Positions 24,954 to 34,064 of a stretch of 64,000 nucleotides of DNA are shown one piece after another. The notes under the pieces are model-generated. The model was given only the letters and a program-made list of their open reading frames with translations, was not told the origin of the DNA and did not search any database. A program made the translations under genes and the position numbers. Source of the stretch: Marinobacter sp. THAF197a (lineage in GTDB: Bacteria; Pseudomonadota; Gammaproteobacteria; Pseudomonadales; Oleiphilaceae). Position 1 is the stretch's first letter; the number at the start of each line of letters is the position of its first letter. Location of the stretch: assembly GCF_009363275.1 (NCBI RefSeq), contig NZ_CP045324.1, positions 2,666,001 to 2,730,000 on the forward strand, in the 5' to 3' direction.

Positions 24954-27026
24954 TCAGTCAACATTGACGTCAATCTCAAGGTCGTAGAAATATTTCAGGC
25001 CATGCTCGGTAACCAACTCACGGCCGGGCTGATCGTTATAGGCGCCGGATGCAAACAGTAGTTGCGACGTTCCATAGCTTTGCTCGGCAGAAAAACGGAC
25101 AGGGCTGCCCTGGTACATTGGTTCGCCAGCCACAGAAATGTCGCAGCGCCCGGCGCCCTCACCAGGAACCACGGCACTGAGCCTGTTCTGACGAACGCCT
25201 TCGAGTACCACCTCATCCAACTCAAATGATGAAAACTCCAGCACCGGCTCCCGGTACTGCTCCAGAGTTCGCTCACCAACCACCGGCCCGCCATCTAACG
25301 TGGGGAGCGCGTTCGGGGCTACAAACGTACGCTGCTCCACCTCACGGTCGTACACATAAACCTGAACGCCTTCAATGGGCTGGCCACCCTCTGCCCCCAA
25401 CTCATAGATCCAGTCACCGTAGCGCTCTTCCATAGGGGAGGTTATGAGTGTGTCGGTGGCTGAATGCGCAAATTGCTCGGCCCTGGCCCAGTGATCACCC
25501 TCATCCGAGGTTTCCAGAAAGGCATTCCGCAGAGGTTCAATCGCCGTATGAGTCAGCCGCAGGCTGAACGTCGGCAGAAAGTCGCCTTCGGCATTCACAG
25601 GAAAGGCGCCAATCAACGGAAAGCTGGTGGGTAGCGCCCCCCCGGGCTCATGGGCCCGAACCAGGAGCCCATCGGGATCCCAACTTTCAACAGAAAGCGT
25701 CAGCCCAAGGCTCTCGATGTGGCGGGATGGGGTTTCCGGCGTCAGCACAAAGCTGTGCAGCTCTCCGGGCACGATAACCGTGGCATCCACCTCCACCGAG
25801 GCAATCGCATCCAACTGATCGCGCGTTAACTCACTGGCGATAAACGGCACACGGCGATGGTCTGCGCTGTCAATCGAATACAGAGTGTAACGCGGATCAC
25901 GCGGTACCGAATCGATCACTGGTTCACCCTCGGCATTCAGCAGCCGGACGGCACTCGCAGGCTCAAACTCAACGGCTGCGAAATGATAATGCTCAATCTG
26001 GAAATCCAGACCCAGGCGACCATCAACTTCCTCATTGCCGAACCAGAGCAGCGACCTCTCCAACTGTTCAAAGGATTCTTCGGGCGTGGCCAGGCCAAAC
26101 GGCGGCAGGTAATAGGTTTCGAACTCCGGATCGGTGGTATCGACAACCCGGCTATCCAGCGCCCCCAGTGCCCGGTACCATGCTTGCCCCGCCTTGAATC
26201 GCGGCTCTATACCGGTCTGGGTCAACGTCATCGTGCTTTTCAACGCCAGGTGCTGGTCGGCGTATTCAAATACCCCACTGATTCGCGCAGCAGCGCGCCT
26301 CGGCCACCCGGTCAGGCGCTCAAGCTCCATAAAGCCCTCGATTTCAACGGCAGCAGAGTCAGTGGCTCCCTCCGTTGTCACCGAACGGAACTTCAAAGAA
26401 ACGGTGTCGTCATTCACATGGCTGATTTCGTATTGCACCGCTGGCAGCGACTGACCGCCCATATCGCGTGCCGGCACCTGCCAGCTCACGCCTACTCGGG
26501 GCTTACCCGAAGGAAAAGCTGGCTGGTAGGTGTGCATCACGCTGAGATCGCGGCTCAGCATATCCCGAACGGGTTCAGGCAACCGGGAATCTTCCGTGAG
26601 CTCGGCCAGGGCGGCGTCATTCACGTAATTGGTTTCAAGTACCTGACCATCGCTGGCAACCCGTTCAACAATCCCGGCCTTGAGCAATGCCGCCATAGAC
26701 TGCAGCCGGTCACTGTATTCCGGAATCTGCTCGGTATCGAGACCGAGTCGATCCTGCTCCCAAAGCTGGGTATGCAAAGAGCGGGATTGCAACTCAACCA
26801 CATCGTTGTCTACCGCCAGTACGTCACTGCGCAGCAGGCTTTCCATTCGGACACGAGTCGGCTCCCTGCGAAACCCGCTGGGCGTTTGCAGTTCGGCGGT
26901 TTGTTCGAGAATAAAATGGCGGCTGTCGCCCGGCTCGGGCTTAAAGGCAAGGCTGTCGCCGGTGAACCAGAACATTCCGGCCAAACCTAACGACAGTAAC
27001 AAAGCTACTGCGACGAACATCCTCAT
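24954..27026 (-). CDS. Large exported protein of unknown function, ended by an in-frame TGA
   Basis: A 690-residue protein with an N-terminal membrane anchor or signal (about residues 3-22). The rest appears extracytoplasmic and beta-rich, with no domain I can name; LPPFGLATPEESFEQLERSLLWFG and a C-terminal block rich in short beta segments stand out. The start at 27026 has GGAGGGG about 9 nt upstream. After the TGA the same frame stays open for another 111 codons (see the 24618-24941 entry). It is the first gene of the minus-strand run that continues through the MORN and YCF48 proteins to the T6SS genes. Confidence 0.75.
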   Translation of the reverse strand: MRMFVAVALLLSLGLAGMFWFTGDSLAFKPEPGDSRHFILEQTAELQTPSGFRREPTRVRMESLLRSDVLAVDNDVVELQSRSLHTQLWEQDRLGLDTEQIPEYSDRLQSMAALLKAGIVERVASDGQVLETNYVNDAALAELTEDSRLPEPVRDMLSRDLSVMHTYQPAFPSGKPRVGVSWQVPARDMGGQSLPAVQYEISHVNDDTVSLKFRSVTTEGATDSAAVEIEGFMELERLTGWPRRAAARISGVFEYADQHLALKSTMTLTQTGIEPRFKAGQAWYRALGALDSRVVDTTDPEFETYYLPPFGLATPEESFEQLERSLLWFGNEEVDGRLGLDFQIEHYHFAAVEFEPASAVRLLNAEGEPVIDSVPRDPRYTLYSIDSADHRRVPFIASELTRDQLDAIASVEVDATVIVPGELHSFVLTPETPSRHIESLGLTLSVESWDPDGLLVRAHEPGGALPTSFPLIGAFPVNAEGDFLPTFSLRLTHTAIEPLRNAFLETSDEGDHWARAEQFAHSATDTLITSPMEERYGDWIYELGAEGGQPIEGVQVYVYDREVEQRTFVAPNALPTLDGGPVVGERTLEQYREPVLEFSSFELDEVVLEGVRQNRLSAVVPGEGAGRCDISVAGEPMYQGSPVRFSAEQSYGTSQLLFASGAYNDQPGRELVTEHGLKYFYDLEIDVNVD

Positions 27027-27117
27027 CGTCTCTGTCCCCTCCGTGGGTCATCAGTCAGTCAATGCGGCGGGATTATAGGGGCTGCCTCCACAGAACTCAA
27101 TGCAACAGGCTCGCAAT

Positions 27118-27170
27118 GGGGTCAGACCCCAAGACATTTCACCCCATCAAATGTTCTGGGGTCTGACCCC
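27118..27170 (+). repeat. 53-bp palindromic element, full copy
   Basis: Arms GGGGTCAGACCCC (27118-27130) and GGGGTCTGACCCC (27158-27170) flank a 27-bp core with GACATTT and AAATGT. It ends 3 bp from the stop codon of the sugar phosphorylase gene. It may help end the transcript of that gene. Confidence 0.9.
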
Positions 27171-27173
27171 AAC

Positions 27174-28898
27174 TTAGTTGGAGAGCCAGACGCTTTGGTA
27201 GGGTTTTAGGGTGATGACTCCGGCGAGGTCGTCGATGGCCATACCGGAAAGCAAATCGGTCCACTGGTCGGTGCCGATGAGGTTGATGTCGGTGAGGGCC
27301 ACTTGCTGCACTTCGTCGCTTATGTTGTGGATGCAGAAGATGGATTGTTCCCGGCGCATGCTCTGGCGCCAGAAGCCGAACAGCTGCAGGCCCAGGTGCA
27401 GGGTGAACTGGGTGGCATTGGGGTGGAAGGCGGGTTGGGCGCGGCGGATGGCGATCAGGCGTTTGAGTTCAGTGAAGGCTTTGCTGTGGTGGCTGAGTGG
27501 GTCCGCCAGGGCGGCTTCCACGGTATCCAGCTGCCACTGGCCTCGGTTAATAGAGCGGAAGCGGCCGGTGTGTTCTACCCGGGCGTGGTCGTTTTCCGTG
27601 GCCAGCAGGCTGTGAATATAGAACGCGGGAATACCTTCCAGCGCCAGCATGATGGTGTGGGCACACAGGAATCGCTGTAACTGCCAGTGGTCTGCGCCAC
27701 CCTCGGCGGTGCCTTTGAGGGCATCCCACAAGGCAATGTTCATTTCGTAGGGCTGGTCCCGGCCGTCGGCGGTGCGCCGGTAGGATACCTTGCCGCCAAA
27801 GGATTCCATGGTGTTGATCAGTCGCTGCTTTTCGTCCTCGTCCAACAGGCCGTCAGTGGGCCGCAAGCCAACGCCGTCGTGGGAGGCAATGAAGTTCAGG
27901 TAGGTGGTGCCCATCTGCGCCGGCGGCATGCTCATCAGCCAGGTTTTCAGGTGCCGGCAATTGCCGGTGACCAGGGTATTGATCAGCAGTGGCGGTAACG
28001 AGAAGTTGTAGATTGCATGGGCTTCGTTGGCGTTGCCGAAATAAGTCAGGTTCTCCCGGTTGGGCACGTTGGTTTCGGTGATCACCACCGCATCTGGCGT
28101 GTGGTGCTCAATCAGCAGGCGCAGAATCTTGATCAGCTCGTGGGTCTGCTGCAGGTGAATGCAGGGCGTGCCCGGTTCTTTCCACAAGAACGCCACCGCA
28201 TCCAGCCGGAAGATCCTGACCCCACGCTCCAGGTAATAGTGGATAATCCGGGCAAACTCGATCAGCACTTCCGGGTTGGCGAAATTCAGGTCCACCTGGT
28301 CTTCGCTGAAGGTACACCACACATGGCGCTCACCGTCATCGGTCTGCACCGGCGTCAGCAATGGCGAGGTGCGGGGCCGCACCACCATGCTTAAATCGTC
28401 TTTCGGGTTGCCCTCAAAGAAGTAATCCTTGCCCGGTCCCACGCGCTTGCGAAAGTTCTCGAACCAGCGGCTGCGGGCCGACATGTGGTTGATCACCAGG
28501 TCTGCCATCAGTTTGTAGTCCGCGGCGATGGCCTCGATGTCTTCCCAGCCACCGTGAGACTCGTTCACCGCCAGGTAATCCATCACCGAGAAGCCGTCGT
28601 CCGAGCTGTAGGGAAAAAACGGCAGGATATGCACAGCGCTGATGGCATCCCGCAGGCTGTCATCCAGAAACCGCTTCAAAGTCACCAATGGCTTCTCACC
28701 TGGCTGCTGAACGGTATCGGCGTAGGTGATCAGGACAATGTCCGATGGGTCCCAATGGTTCTGGTGCGCCGGCGGGGCCTCGGCATCGGGCGCCAGTGCC
28801 ATCGCATCCATCAACTGCTCTGCCACAAAGGCACAGTCCACCGCCGGGTAGACCACTTCCAGCATGGCCACCAGTTTGCTGTTCAGGGTCTGGCTCAT
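27174..28898 (-). CDS. GH13_18 sugar phosphorylase, probable glucosylglycerate phosphorylase
   Basis: A 574-residue enzyme of the sucrose-phosphorylase family. The catalytic (beta/alpha)8 barrel shows HILPFFPYSSDDGFSV, the nucleophile in RIFRLDAVAFLWK, the acid/base glutamate in VVITETNVP, and the transition-state aspartate in FIASHDGVGLRP. Sucrose, glucosylglycerol and glucosylglycerate phosphorylases share this fold; the two genes before it make glucosyl-phosphoglycerate, so phosphorolysis of glucosylglycerate to glucose 1-phosphate and glycerate is the best guess. The gene overlaps gpgS by 4 bp (ATGA), implying one operon for synthesis and recycling of the osmolyte. Confidence 0.85.
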   Translation of the reverse strand: MSQTLNSKLVAMLEVVYPAVDCAFVAEQLMDAMALAPDAEAPPAHQNHWDPSDIVLITYADTVQQPGEKPLVTLKRFLDDSLRDAISAVHILPFFPYSSDDGFSVMDYLAVNESHGGWEDIEAIAADYKLMADLVINHMSARSRWFENFRKRVGPGKDYFFEGNPKDDLSMVVRPRTSPLLTPVQTDDGERHVWCTFSEDQVDLNFANPEVLIEFARIIHYYLERGVRIFRLDAVAFLWKEPGTPCIHLQQTHELIKILRLLIEHHTPDAVVITETNVPNRENLTYFGNANEAHAIYNFSLPPLLINTLVTGNCRHLKTWLMSMPPAQMGTTYLNFIASHDGVGLRPTDGLLDEDEKQRLINTMESFGGKVSYRRTADGRDQPYEMNIALWDALKGTAEGGADHWQLQRFLCAHTIMLALEGIPAFYIHSLLATENDHARVEHTGRFRSINRGQWQLDTVEAALADPLSHHSKAFTELKRLIAIRRAQPAFHPNATQFTLHLGLQLFGFWRQSMRREQSIFCIHNISDEVQQVALTDINLIGTDQWTDLLSGMAIDDLAGVITLKPYQSVWLSN

Positions 28899-30118
28899 GG
28901 CCGGAACTCCTGGTTATCCAGTTCCACCGCTTCCAGCAACTGCTCCCGGATATCCGGAATGGCACTGGTTACCCGGTTCCAGCTCGGGATGAACGGCGTG
29001 TCCATGGGATTGTCTAGGAAATAGGCGCCGGCGCGCATCACGTTCTGGGCGAACAGCTCCACCGCCTTCTCTTCCTTGTGACGATCGAAACTCAGGCCGT
29101 TAATGATGGCGTCGTTCTGGTAGGTCTCCACAAAATCCAGGGCAATACGGAAGTAGCTGGCCTTGATGGTGCGGAACTTCTCGTTGGAGAAAATCTCACC
29201 GTTAGTGGCCAGCTTTCGGAACAGCGCCTTCGAAATATCCACACTCATCTTGGACAGGCCACGGCTGGCGTCTTCCGGCGACAGCTCCTGATGCTTGTGG
29301 TCATAAACATCCGCCACATCCACCTGACACAGGCGGTTGGTGGCGTAGTTGCGCTTCATTTCAGACAGTACGCCGATTTCCAGACCCCAGTCGCTGGGAA
29401 TGCGCAGGTCGTTGATCACATCGGTGCGGAAAGAGAACTCGCCCGCCAGCGGGTAGCGGTAGCTGTCCAGGTAATCCAGAAAATCGTTCGGCCCACACAC
29501 TTTTTTGAGGGCGCGAATCAGGGGCGTGACCAGCAGGCGGCTGACCCGGCCATTCATGCTGCCGTCCGCCACCCGGGCATAATAGCCTTTGCAGAACATG
29601 TAGTTAAAACCGGGGTTGGCCACCGGGTAGATCAGGCGCGCGAGCAAATCCCGGGAATAGGTCAGGATGTCGCAATCATGCAGGGCCACGGATTTACTCA
29701 CACCCGAGGCCAGCACGTAGCCAAAGCAATACCACACATTGCGGCCCTTCCCCATCTCCGTGGGTGCCAGGCCCTGCTCCCGCAATTTCATATCCAGTGC
29801 CCGCAACCGGGGGCCATCGTTCCAGAGCACCTTGAACGGCTGCGGCAGCTCGGAAAAATACTCCAGAGCATGGCGGTACTGGGCTTCATCGGCACGGTCC
29901 AAACCGATCACAATCTCATCCAAATACGGAACCTTGGTCAGCTCCTGGACGATGTTTTTAAGCGCAGGCCCTTCCAGCTCCGAGTACAAAGACGGCAACA
30001 CCAAAGACATAGGCCGGGCTTTACGGAAGCTCATCAGGTCCGCTTCAACATCCTCCACGGGGCGTCGCACAAGGTTGTGCAGGGTGGTGATAATGCCATT
30101 CTGGTAAAAGTCGCCCAT
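28895..30118 (-). CDS. gpgS: Glucosyl-3-phosphoglycerate synthase
   Basis: A 407-residue glycosyltransferase (GT81-type) that transfers glucose from a nucleotide sugar to 3-phosphoglycerate. Visible family features are the LVLPSLYSELEGPALKNIV opening, VIGLDRADE, GKGRNVWYCFGYVLA, the metal-binding HDCDI motif, and SDWGLEIGVLSEM. The ATG at 30118 has a strong AAGGAGG about 9 nt upstream; the longer frame to 30244 runs into the phosphatase gene and is rejected. It starts 13 bp after the phosphatase gene and overlaps the phosphorylase, so all three form an operon for glucosylglycerate, a compatible solute used under salt or nitrogen stress. Confidence 0.9.
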   Translation of the reverse strand: MGDFYQNGIITTLHNLVRRPVEDVEADLMSFRKARPMSLVLPSLYSELEGPALKNIVQELTKVPYLDEIVIGLDRADEAQYRHALEYFSELPQPFKVLWNDGPRLRALDMKLREQGLAPTEMGKGRNVWYCFGYVLASGVSKSVALHDCDILTYSRDLLARLIYPVANPGFNYMFCKGYYARVADGSMNGRVSRLLVTPLIRALKKVCGPNDFLDYLDSYRYPLAGEFSFRTDVINDLRIPSDWGLEIGVLSEMKRNYATNRLCQVDVADVYDHKHQELSPEDASRGLSKMSVDISKALFRKLATNGEIFSNEKFRTIKASYFRIALDFVETYQNDAIINGLSFDRHKEEKAVELFAQNVMRAGAYFLDNPMDTPFIPSWNRVTSAIPDIREQLLEAVELDNQEFRP

Positions 30119-30131
30119 GGCGGCTCCTCCT

Positions 30132-30935
30132 TTACTGGTAGCCGTACTCGAATAGCAAGTTGAGCACGCATTCATTCCAACCCTCCGGGCCGGGCTTGAG
30201 GGAGCGCACGGCGTGCCGGGACGACGGCAACTGAACCTGGTCACTGTTCACCCCGCGAATCACCACCGGTACGTCGGCGGCCTCCAGCATGCACTGGTCG
30301 TTGGGACTATCGCCCAGAGCGATGCTCACAATGGGTGCTTCGCCATAGTGCTCCTGATAACGCTTCAGCAAGAACCGGGCCCCCTCGGCTTTATCAAACG
30401 CCCCCATGGCATGCCAAAACCGCCCTCCCTGCACCAACCGCAAACCTTCAAGCTCAAGCGCCGCGCGGAATTGCGCCAGCTCTTCCCCGGTGCCATCCCA
30501 CAACAAAGGCACCGTCGCCAGCCGCTGTTTGGCGCGGGTCGCTTCCGCCACCGACAACCGGGTTAGAGCCGCCACCTCCGCTGCAGACAGGTCATCGAAG
30601 CTCCGAAACCGTGCACCTGATTTTCTTTGCACCAAAAGAGTGCAGACAACCTCCTCATAAGATCTGCCAACATGGACTACTTCTTCCTCGGCATTGCCCA
30701 GACAGCCGGCAGGGATCACCACCGCCGCGCCGTTTTCAGCGATAAACGGCGCCCGCAAGCCCATCATGTTTTGCAACTCACCAATCTCCGCCGCAGTTTT
30801 GCTGGAATTGAAAATCAACGGAATGCCATTGGCCCCCAATCGCGCCATCGCCGGCTTCGCCGCCCGCCAGCTATAGCTGTCGTGATCCAGCAAGGTGCCA
30901 TCCAGATCCGTAAAAACAATCAACCGTGGTTGCAT
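30132..30935 (-). CDS. HAD-IIB phosphatase, mannosyl/glucosyl-3-phosphoglycerate phosphatase
   Basis: A 267-residue HAD phosphatase. Motif I is FTDLDGTLLDHD near the N-terminus, motif II is in IFNSSKT, and motif IV is GDSPNDQCML; the C2B cap lies between. The pattern ENGAAVVIPAG is typical of the mannosyl-3-phosphoglycerate phosphatase group, and the operon makes the glucosyl analogue likely as the substrate. I chose the ATG at 30935, directly before motif I; the frame open to 31274 reads through the repeat at 30963-31015 and is not supported. It is divergent from selO. Confidence 0.87.
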   Translation of the reverse strand: MQPRLIVFTDLDGTLLDHDSYSWRAAKPAMARLGANGIPLIFNSSKTAAEIGELQNMMGLRAPFIAENGAAVVIPAGCLGNAEEEVVHVGRSYEEVVCTLLVQRKSGARFRSFDDLSAAEVAALTRLSVAEATRAKQRLATVPLLWDGTGEELAQFRAALELEGLRLVQGGRFWHAMGAFDKAEGARFLLKRYQEHYGEAPIVSIALGDSPNDQCMLEAADVPVVIRGVNSDQVQLPSSRHAVRSLKPGPEGWNECVLNLLFEYGYQ

Positions 30936-30962
30936 TTCCCCACCCCGCTCTGCAATGTAACT

Positions 30963-31015
30963 GGGGTCAGACCCCAAGACATTTGATGCGGTGAAATGTT
31001 CTGGGGTCTGACCCC
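30963..31015 (+). repeat. 53-bp palindromic element in a divergent promoter region
   Basis: Full copy with both 13-bp arms (30963-30975 and 31003-31015). It lies between the divergent phosphatase and selO starts, one of the few copies not next to a stop codon. It may affect transcription of either gene or simply be inserted there. Confidence 0.9.
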
Positions 31016-31043
31016 AAATTAGATTCAAGAACCAGGCCAGACT

Positions 31044-32498
31044 ATGAGCACGAATGCTTTCAAGGTGGAACACCGTTATCTGGAATTGCCGGACAGCTTT
31101 TATACGCGGGTGAAGCCGACGCCTTTGTCGCAGCCGGCTATGGTGTGCTTTAACCACAAATTGGCAGAGCAGATGGGGTTTCATGTTCAGGATGAAGCTG
31201 AGTGGGCCAGTGTGGGTGCCGGGGCGGAACTGCTGGAAGGCATGGACCCGGTAGCGATGAAGTACACCGGGCACCAGTTTGGTGTGTACAACCCGGAACT
31301 GGGCGATGGCCGGGGCTTGTTACTGTGGGAAACCGTGGCGCCAGACGGCACCCGCTGGGACTGGCACCTGAAGGGGGCAGGCACCACGCCCTACTCCCGC
31401 TTTGGCGATGGCCGGGCGGTGCTGCGCTCCACCATTCGCGAATACCTGTGCTCGGAAGCCATGCACGGTCTTGGCATTCCGACCACCCGCGCCCTGTTTA
31501 TGATCAGCGCGAAAGACCCGGTGCGCCGGGAATCCATCGAAACCGCCGCTGCGCTGATGCGAGTGGCGCAAAGTCATATCCGTTTCGGCCACTTCGAATT
31601 CGCCGCCCACCATGAAGGCCCCGAGGCACTGAAAACCCTGCTGGAACACGTGATCACCCTGCACTTCCCGCACCTGATCAGCTTACCGGAAGAACAGCGC
31701 TATCAACGCTGGTTTGAAGAGGTGGTCGAGCGCACCGCCCGGCTGATCGCTGACTGGCAGGCGGTGGGCTTCTGCCACGGCGTGATGAACAGCGACAACA
31801 TGTCCATCATCGGCGACACCTTCGACTACGGCCCCTACGCCTTCCTGGACGATTTCGACGCCGGCTTCATCTGCAACCACACTGACGAGGGCGGCCGTTA
31901 CGCCTACAACCGGCAGCCGCAGACTGGCTTTGTGAACTGCCAGTACCTGGCCAACGCCCTGCTGCCAATCCTGGATGAGGACCACGTGCGCCGTGGACTG
32001 CGCCGGTACGAAACCACCTACAACGAACATTTCAAAAACAACATGAGGGCGAAACTGGGGCTGGAGGAAACCGACGACTCAGACATGAGCCTGATTATGG
32101 ACACCTTCAGCATGCTGCACGAACACCGGGTAGACTACACACGCTTTTTCCGGGGCATCTCCAACCTGCACCGCCACGGCAACGCCCCGGTGCGGGATCT
32201 GTTTGCAGACCGAAGCGTGGCCGACGAATGGCTCGAACGCTACGAGGCCCGCCTGCAAACCGAAACCCGCGCCCACGACGAACGGGAATACGCCATGCGC
32301 CAGGTGAACCCCAAATACATCCTGCGCAACTACCTGGCCCAGCAAGTCATCATGGAAGCCCAGAACGGCGACTGCGCGCCCCTGAAAGCGCTACTAAAGG
32401 TACTGGAGCACCCGTTCGACGACCAACCCGAGCACGAACACTACGCGACCTTACCGCCAGACTGGGGCAAACACCTCAACATCAGCTGCTCCTCCTGA
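31044..32498 (+). CDS. selO: Protein adenylyltransferase SelO (YdiU family)
   Basis: A 484-residue pseudokinase-fold enzyme that attaches AMP to Ser/Thr/Tyr residues of target proteins, with a role in redox stress responses. Diagnostic segments are present: YTGHQFGVYNPELGDGR, WHLKGAGTTPYSRFGDG, RSTIREYLCSEAM and the catalytic-side GVMNSDNMS followed by GDTFDYGP with the metal-binding aspartate. The length fits the family. Many SelO proteins end with a Cys pair or a selenocysteine; here the C-terminus is SCSS, with one cysteine three residues from the end. The stop is followed 4 bp later by a 53-bp palindrome. Confidence 0.93.
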   Translation: MSTNAFKVEHRYLELPDSFYTRVKPTPLSQPAMVCFNHKLAEQMGFHVQDEAEWASVGAGAELLEGMDPVAMKYTGHQFGVYNPELGDGRGLLLWETVAPDGTRWDWHLKGAGTTPYSRFGDGRAVLRSTIREYLCSEAMHGLGIPTTRALFMISAKDPVRRESIETAAALMRVAQSHIRFGHFEFAAHHEGPEALKTLLEHVITLHFPHLISLPEEQRYQRWFEEVVERTARLIADWQAVGFCHGVMNSDNMSIIGDTFDYGPYAFLDDFDAGFICNHTDEGGRYAYNRQPQTGFVNCQYLANALLPILDEDHVRRGLRRYETTYNEHFKNNMRAKLGLEETDDSDMSLIMDTFSMLHEHRVDYTRFFRGISNLHRHGNAPVRDLFADRSVADEWLERYEARLQTETRAHDEREYAMRQVNPKYILRNYLAQQVIMEAQNGDCAPLKALLKVLEHPFDDQPEHEHYATLPPDWGKHLNISCSS

Positions 32499-32502
32499 AG
32501 TT

Positions 32503-32555
32503 GGGGTCAGACCCCAGAACATTTGGTGGGGTGAAATGTCTTGGGGTCTGACCCC
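32503..32555 (-). repeat. 53-bp palindromic element, full copy
   Basis: Arms at 32503-32515 and 32543-32555. The core orientation is the reverse of the 27118 copy. It begins 4 bp after the selO stop and ends about 100 bp before the AmpG-like gene. Confidence 0.9.
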
Positions 32556-32657
32556 AATTTGGCTCGGCGGGTCATTAAAGCTCGCTCACTTGGCCATTGG
32601 GGTTTAATTCCGCATAATCCCGGTTCTTGTATTCCACTCAGCTCCGGACGGCCGTTC

Positions 32658-34043
32658 ATGCCTCAGAGTTTTATCCTGAAGTTCCTTCAAGGCTTTCAAG
32701 TTTATCGAAACCCCCGGGTTATCGGCATGCTGTTCCTTGGCTTCTCCGCTGGGCTTCCGTTGCTGTTGGTGGGGGGTACGTTTACGGCGTGGCTTCGGGA
32801 TCTGGGCGTTGAACTTGCCACCATTGGCTTTCTCAGCTGGGTGGGCATGGCCCATTCGATCAAGGTGTTGTGGGCACCGATTGTTGATCGCACCAGTATT
32901 CCGTTTCTCACCCGTTGGCTCGGGTGGCGGCGTAGCTGGATGCTGGTTTCCCAGATCAGCATTGCCGGCGCATTACTGGGCATGGCATTGACGGACCCAA
33001 CCCAGCAACAGTGGCTGGTGGCCCTCTGGGCCGTGGTCGCCGCGTTCGGTTCCGCCACCCAGGACATTTCAGTGGATGCCTACCGGGTGGAAGCCGCGGA
33101 GCCCCATGAACAAGGCGGCATGGCCGCCAGCTACGTGACCGGTTACCGAGTTGCCATGCTTATGGCCAGTGCCGGCGCCCTGCATATTGCCGCCGTCGGC
33201 AGCTGGTCCCTCGCTTACGGCACCATGGCCCTGCTCATGGGCGTTGGCATGGTAACCACACTGATCAGTACAGAACCAAAACACCGCCAGTCTGCCGCAG
33301 TGTTTGCCATGGAGGCGCGGGTTATCGGGTACCTGGACCGCACCAAACACAGCGGTGCCCGCAAGAACATCACCGCCTGGCTGATCGGCGCGTTTGTCTG
33401 CCCGTTCGCGGATTTCTTTCAACGTTATGGCAAAGCGGCATTGGTGATTCTGCTATTCATCGCCACCTTCCGCATCAGTGACATCTTTATGGGGGTGATG
33501 GCCAATCCGTTCTATCTGGACCTGGGCTTTACCAAGTCTCAGATCGCCAACATCGCCGCCGCGTTTGGCTTGATCATGACCCTGAGCGGGGCCGCAGTCG
33601 GCGGCGCACTGGTAGCACGTTTTGGCATTGCCCGAATGTTGTTGTTCACCGCGTTTATGGCCCCGGCCACCAACCTCACCTTCGCCGGCCTGGCCATCAT
33701 TGGCCCCCAACAACCGGGGCTTGTGGCCGCCATTATTGCCGACAACGTCACCGGCGGCATGGCCATCTCGGTGTTTATTGCGTACCTGTCCAGCCTTACC
33801 AACACCGCCTATACCGCCACCCAGTACGCGTTGTTCAGCTCATTGATGACGCTGCCCGGGCAGTTTGCAGCGGGCTTTACCGGATTACTTGCCGAGCACG
33901 TGGGCTGGGTGGGGTTCTTTCTGATCACCGCCGGAACTGGCGCTCCGGCCATTATCCTGGCAGCCTTGCTTTTCCGCATTGCTCACCCGGATAAGCCGGC
34001 ACGAGTTGAGGAGGAAACTCCGCCAGGTCAGACAGCTCCCTAG
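32658..34043 (+). CDS. AmpG-like MFS permease
   Basis: A 461-residue inner-membrane protein with about 12-14 hydrophobic helices and the AmpG-type MFS pattern (GFSAGLPLLLVGGTFTAWL, SWVGMAHSIKVLWAPIVDR, GSATQDISVDAYRVE). AmpG imports GlcNAc-anhydromuropeptides released during wall turnover, feeding recycling and beta-lactamase induction. The family also includes paralogues of unproven substrate, so I give no symbol. The ATG at 32658 starts just before the first helix; the frame open from 32541 begins inside the repeat and is rejected. It is convergent with yajQ. Confidence 0.85.
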   Translation: MPQSFILKFLQGFQVYRNPRVIGMLFLGFSAGLPLLLVGGTFTAWLRDLGVELATIGFLSWVGMAHSIKVLWAPIVDRTSIPFLTRWLGWRRSWMLVSQISIAGALLGMALTDPTQQQWLVALWAVVAAFGSATQDISVDAYRVEAAEPHEQGGMAASYVTGYRVAMLMASAGALHIAAVGSWSLAYGTMALLMGVGMVTTLISTEPKHRQSAAVFAMEARVIGYLDRTKHSGARKNITAWLIGAFVCPFADFFQRYGKAALVILLFIATFRISDIFMGVMANPFYLDLGFTKSQIANIAAAFGLIMTLSGAAVGGALVARFGIARMLLFTAFMAPATNLTFAGLAIIGPQQPGLVAAIIADNVTGGMAISVFIAYLSSLTNTAYTATQYALFSSLMTLPGQFAAGFTGLLAEHVGWVGFFLITAGTGAPAIILAALLFRIAHPDKPARVEEETPPGQTAP

Positions 34044-34064
34044 CCATACAGGGCCCGCCAGGAC

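Noticed and set aside
30936..31274. N-terminal extension of the HAD phosphatase
   Set aside because: It reads through the 53-bp repeat and into selO; the family starts right at the DxD motif.
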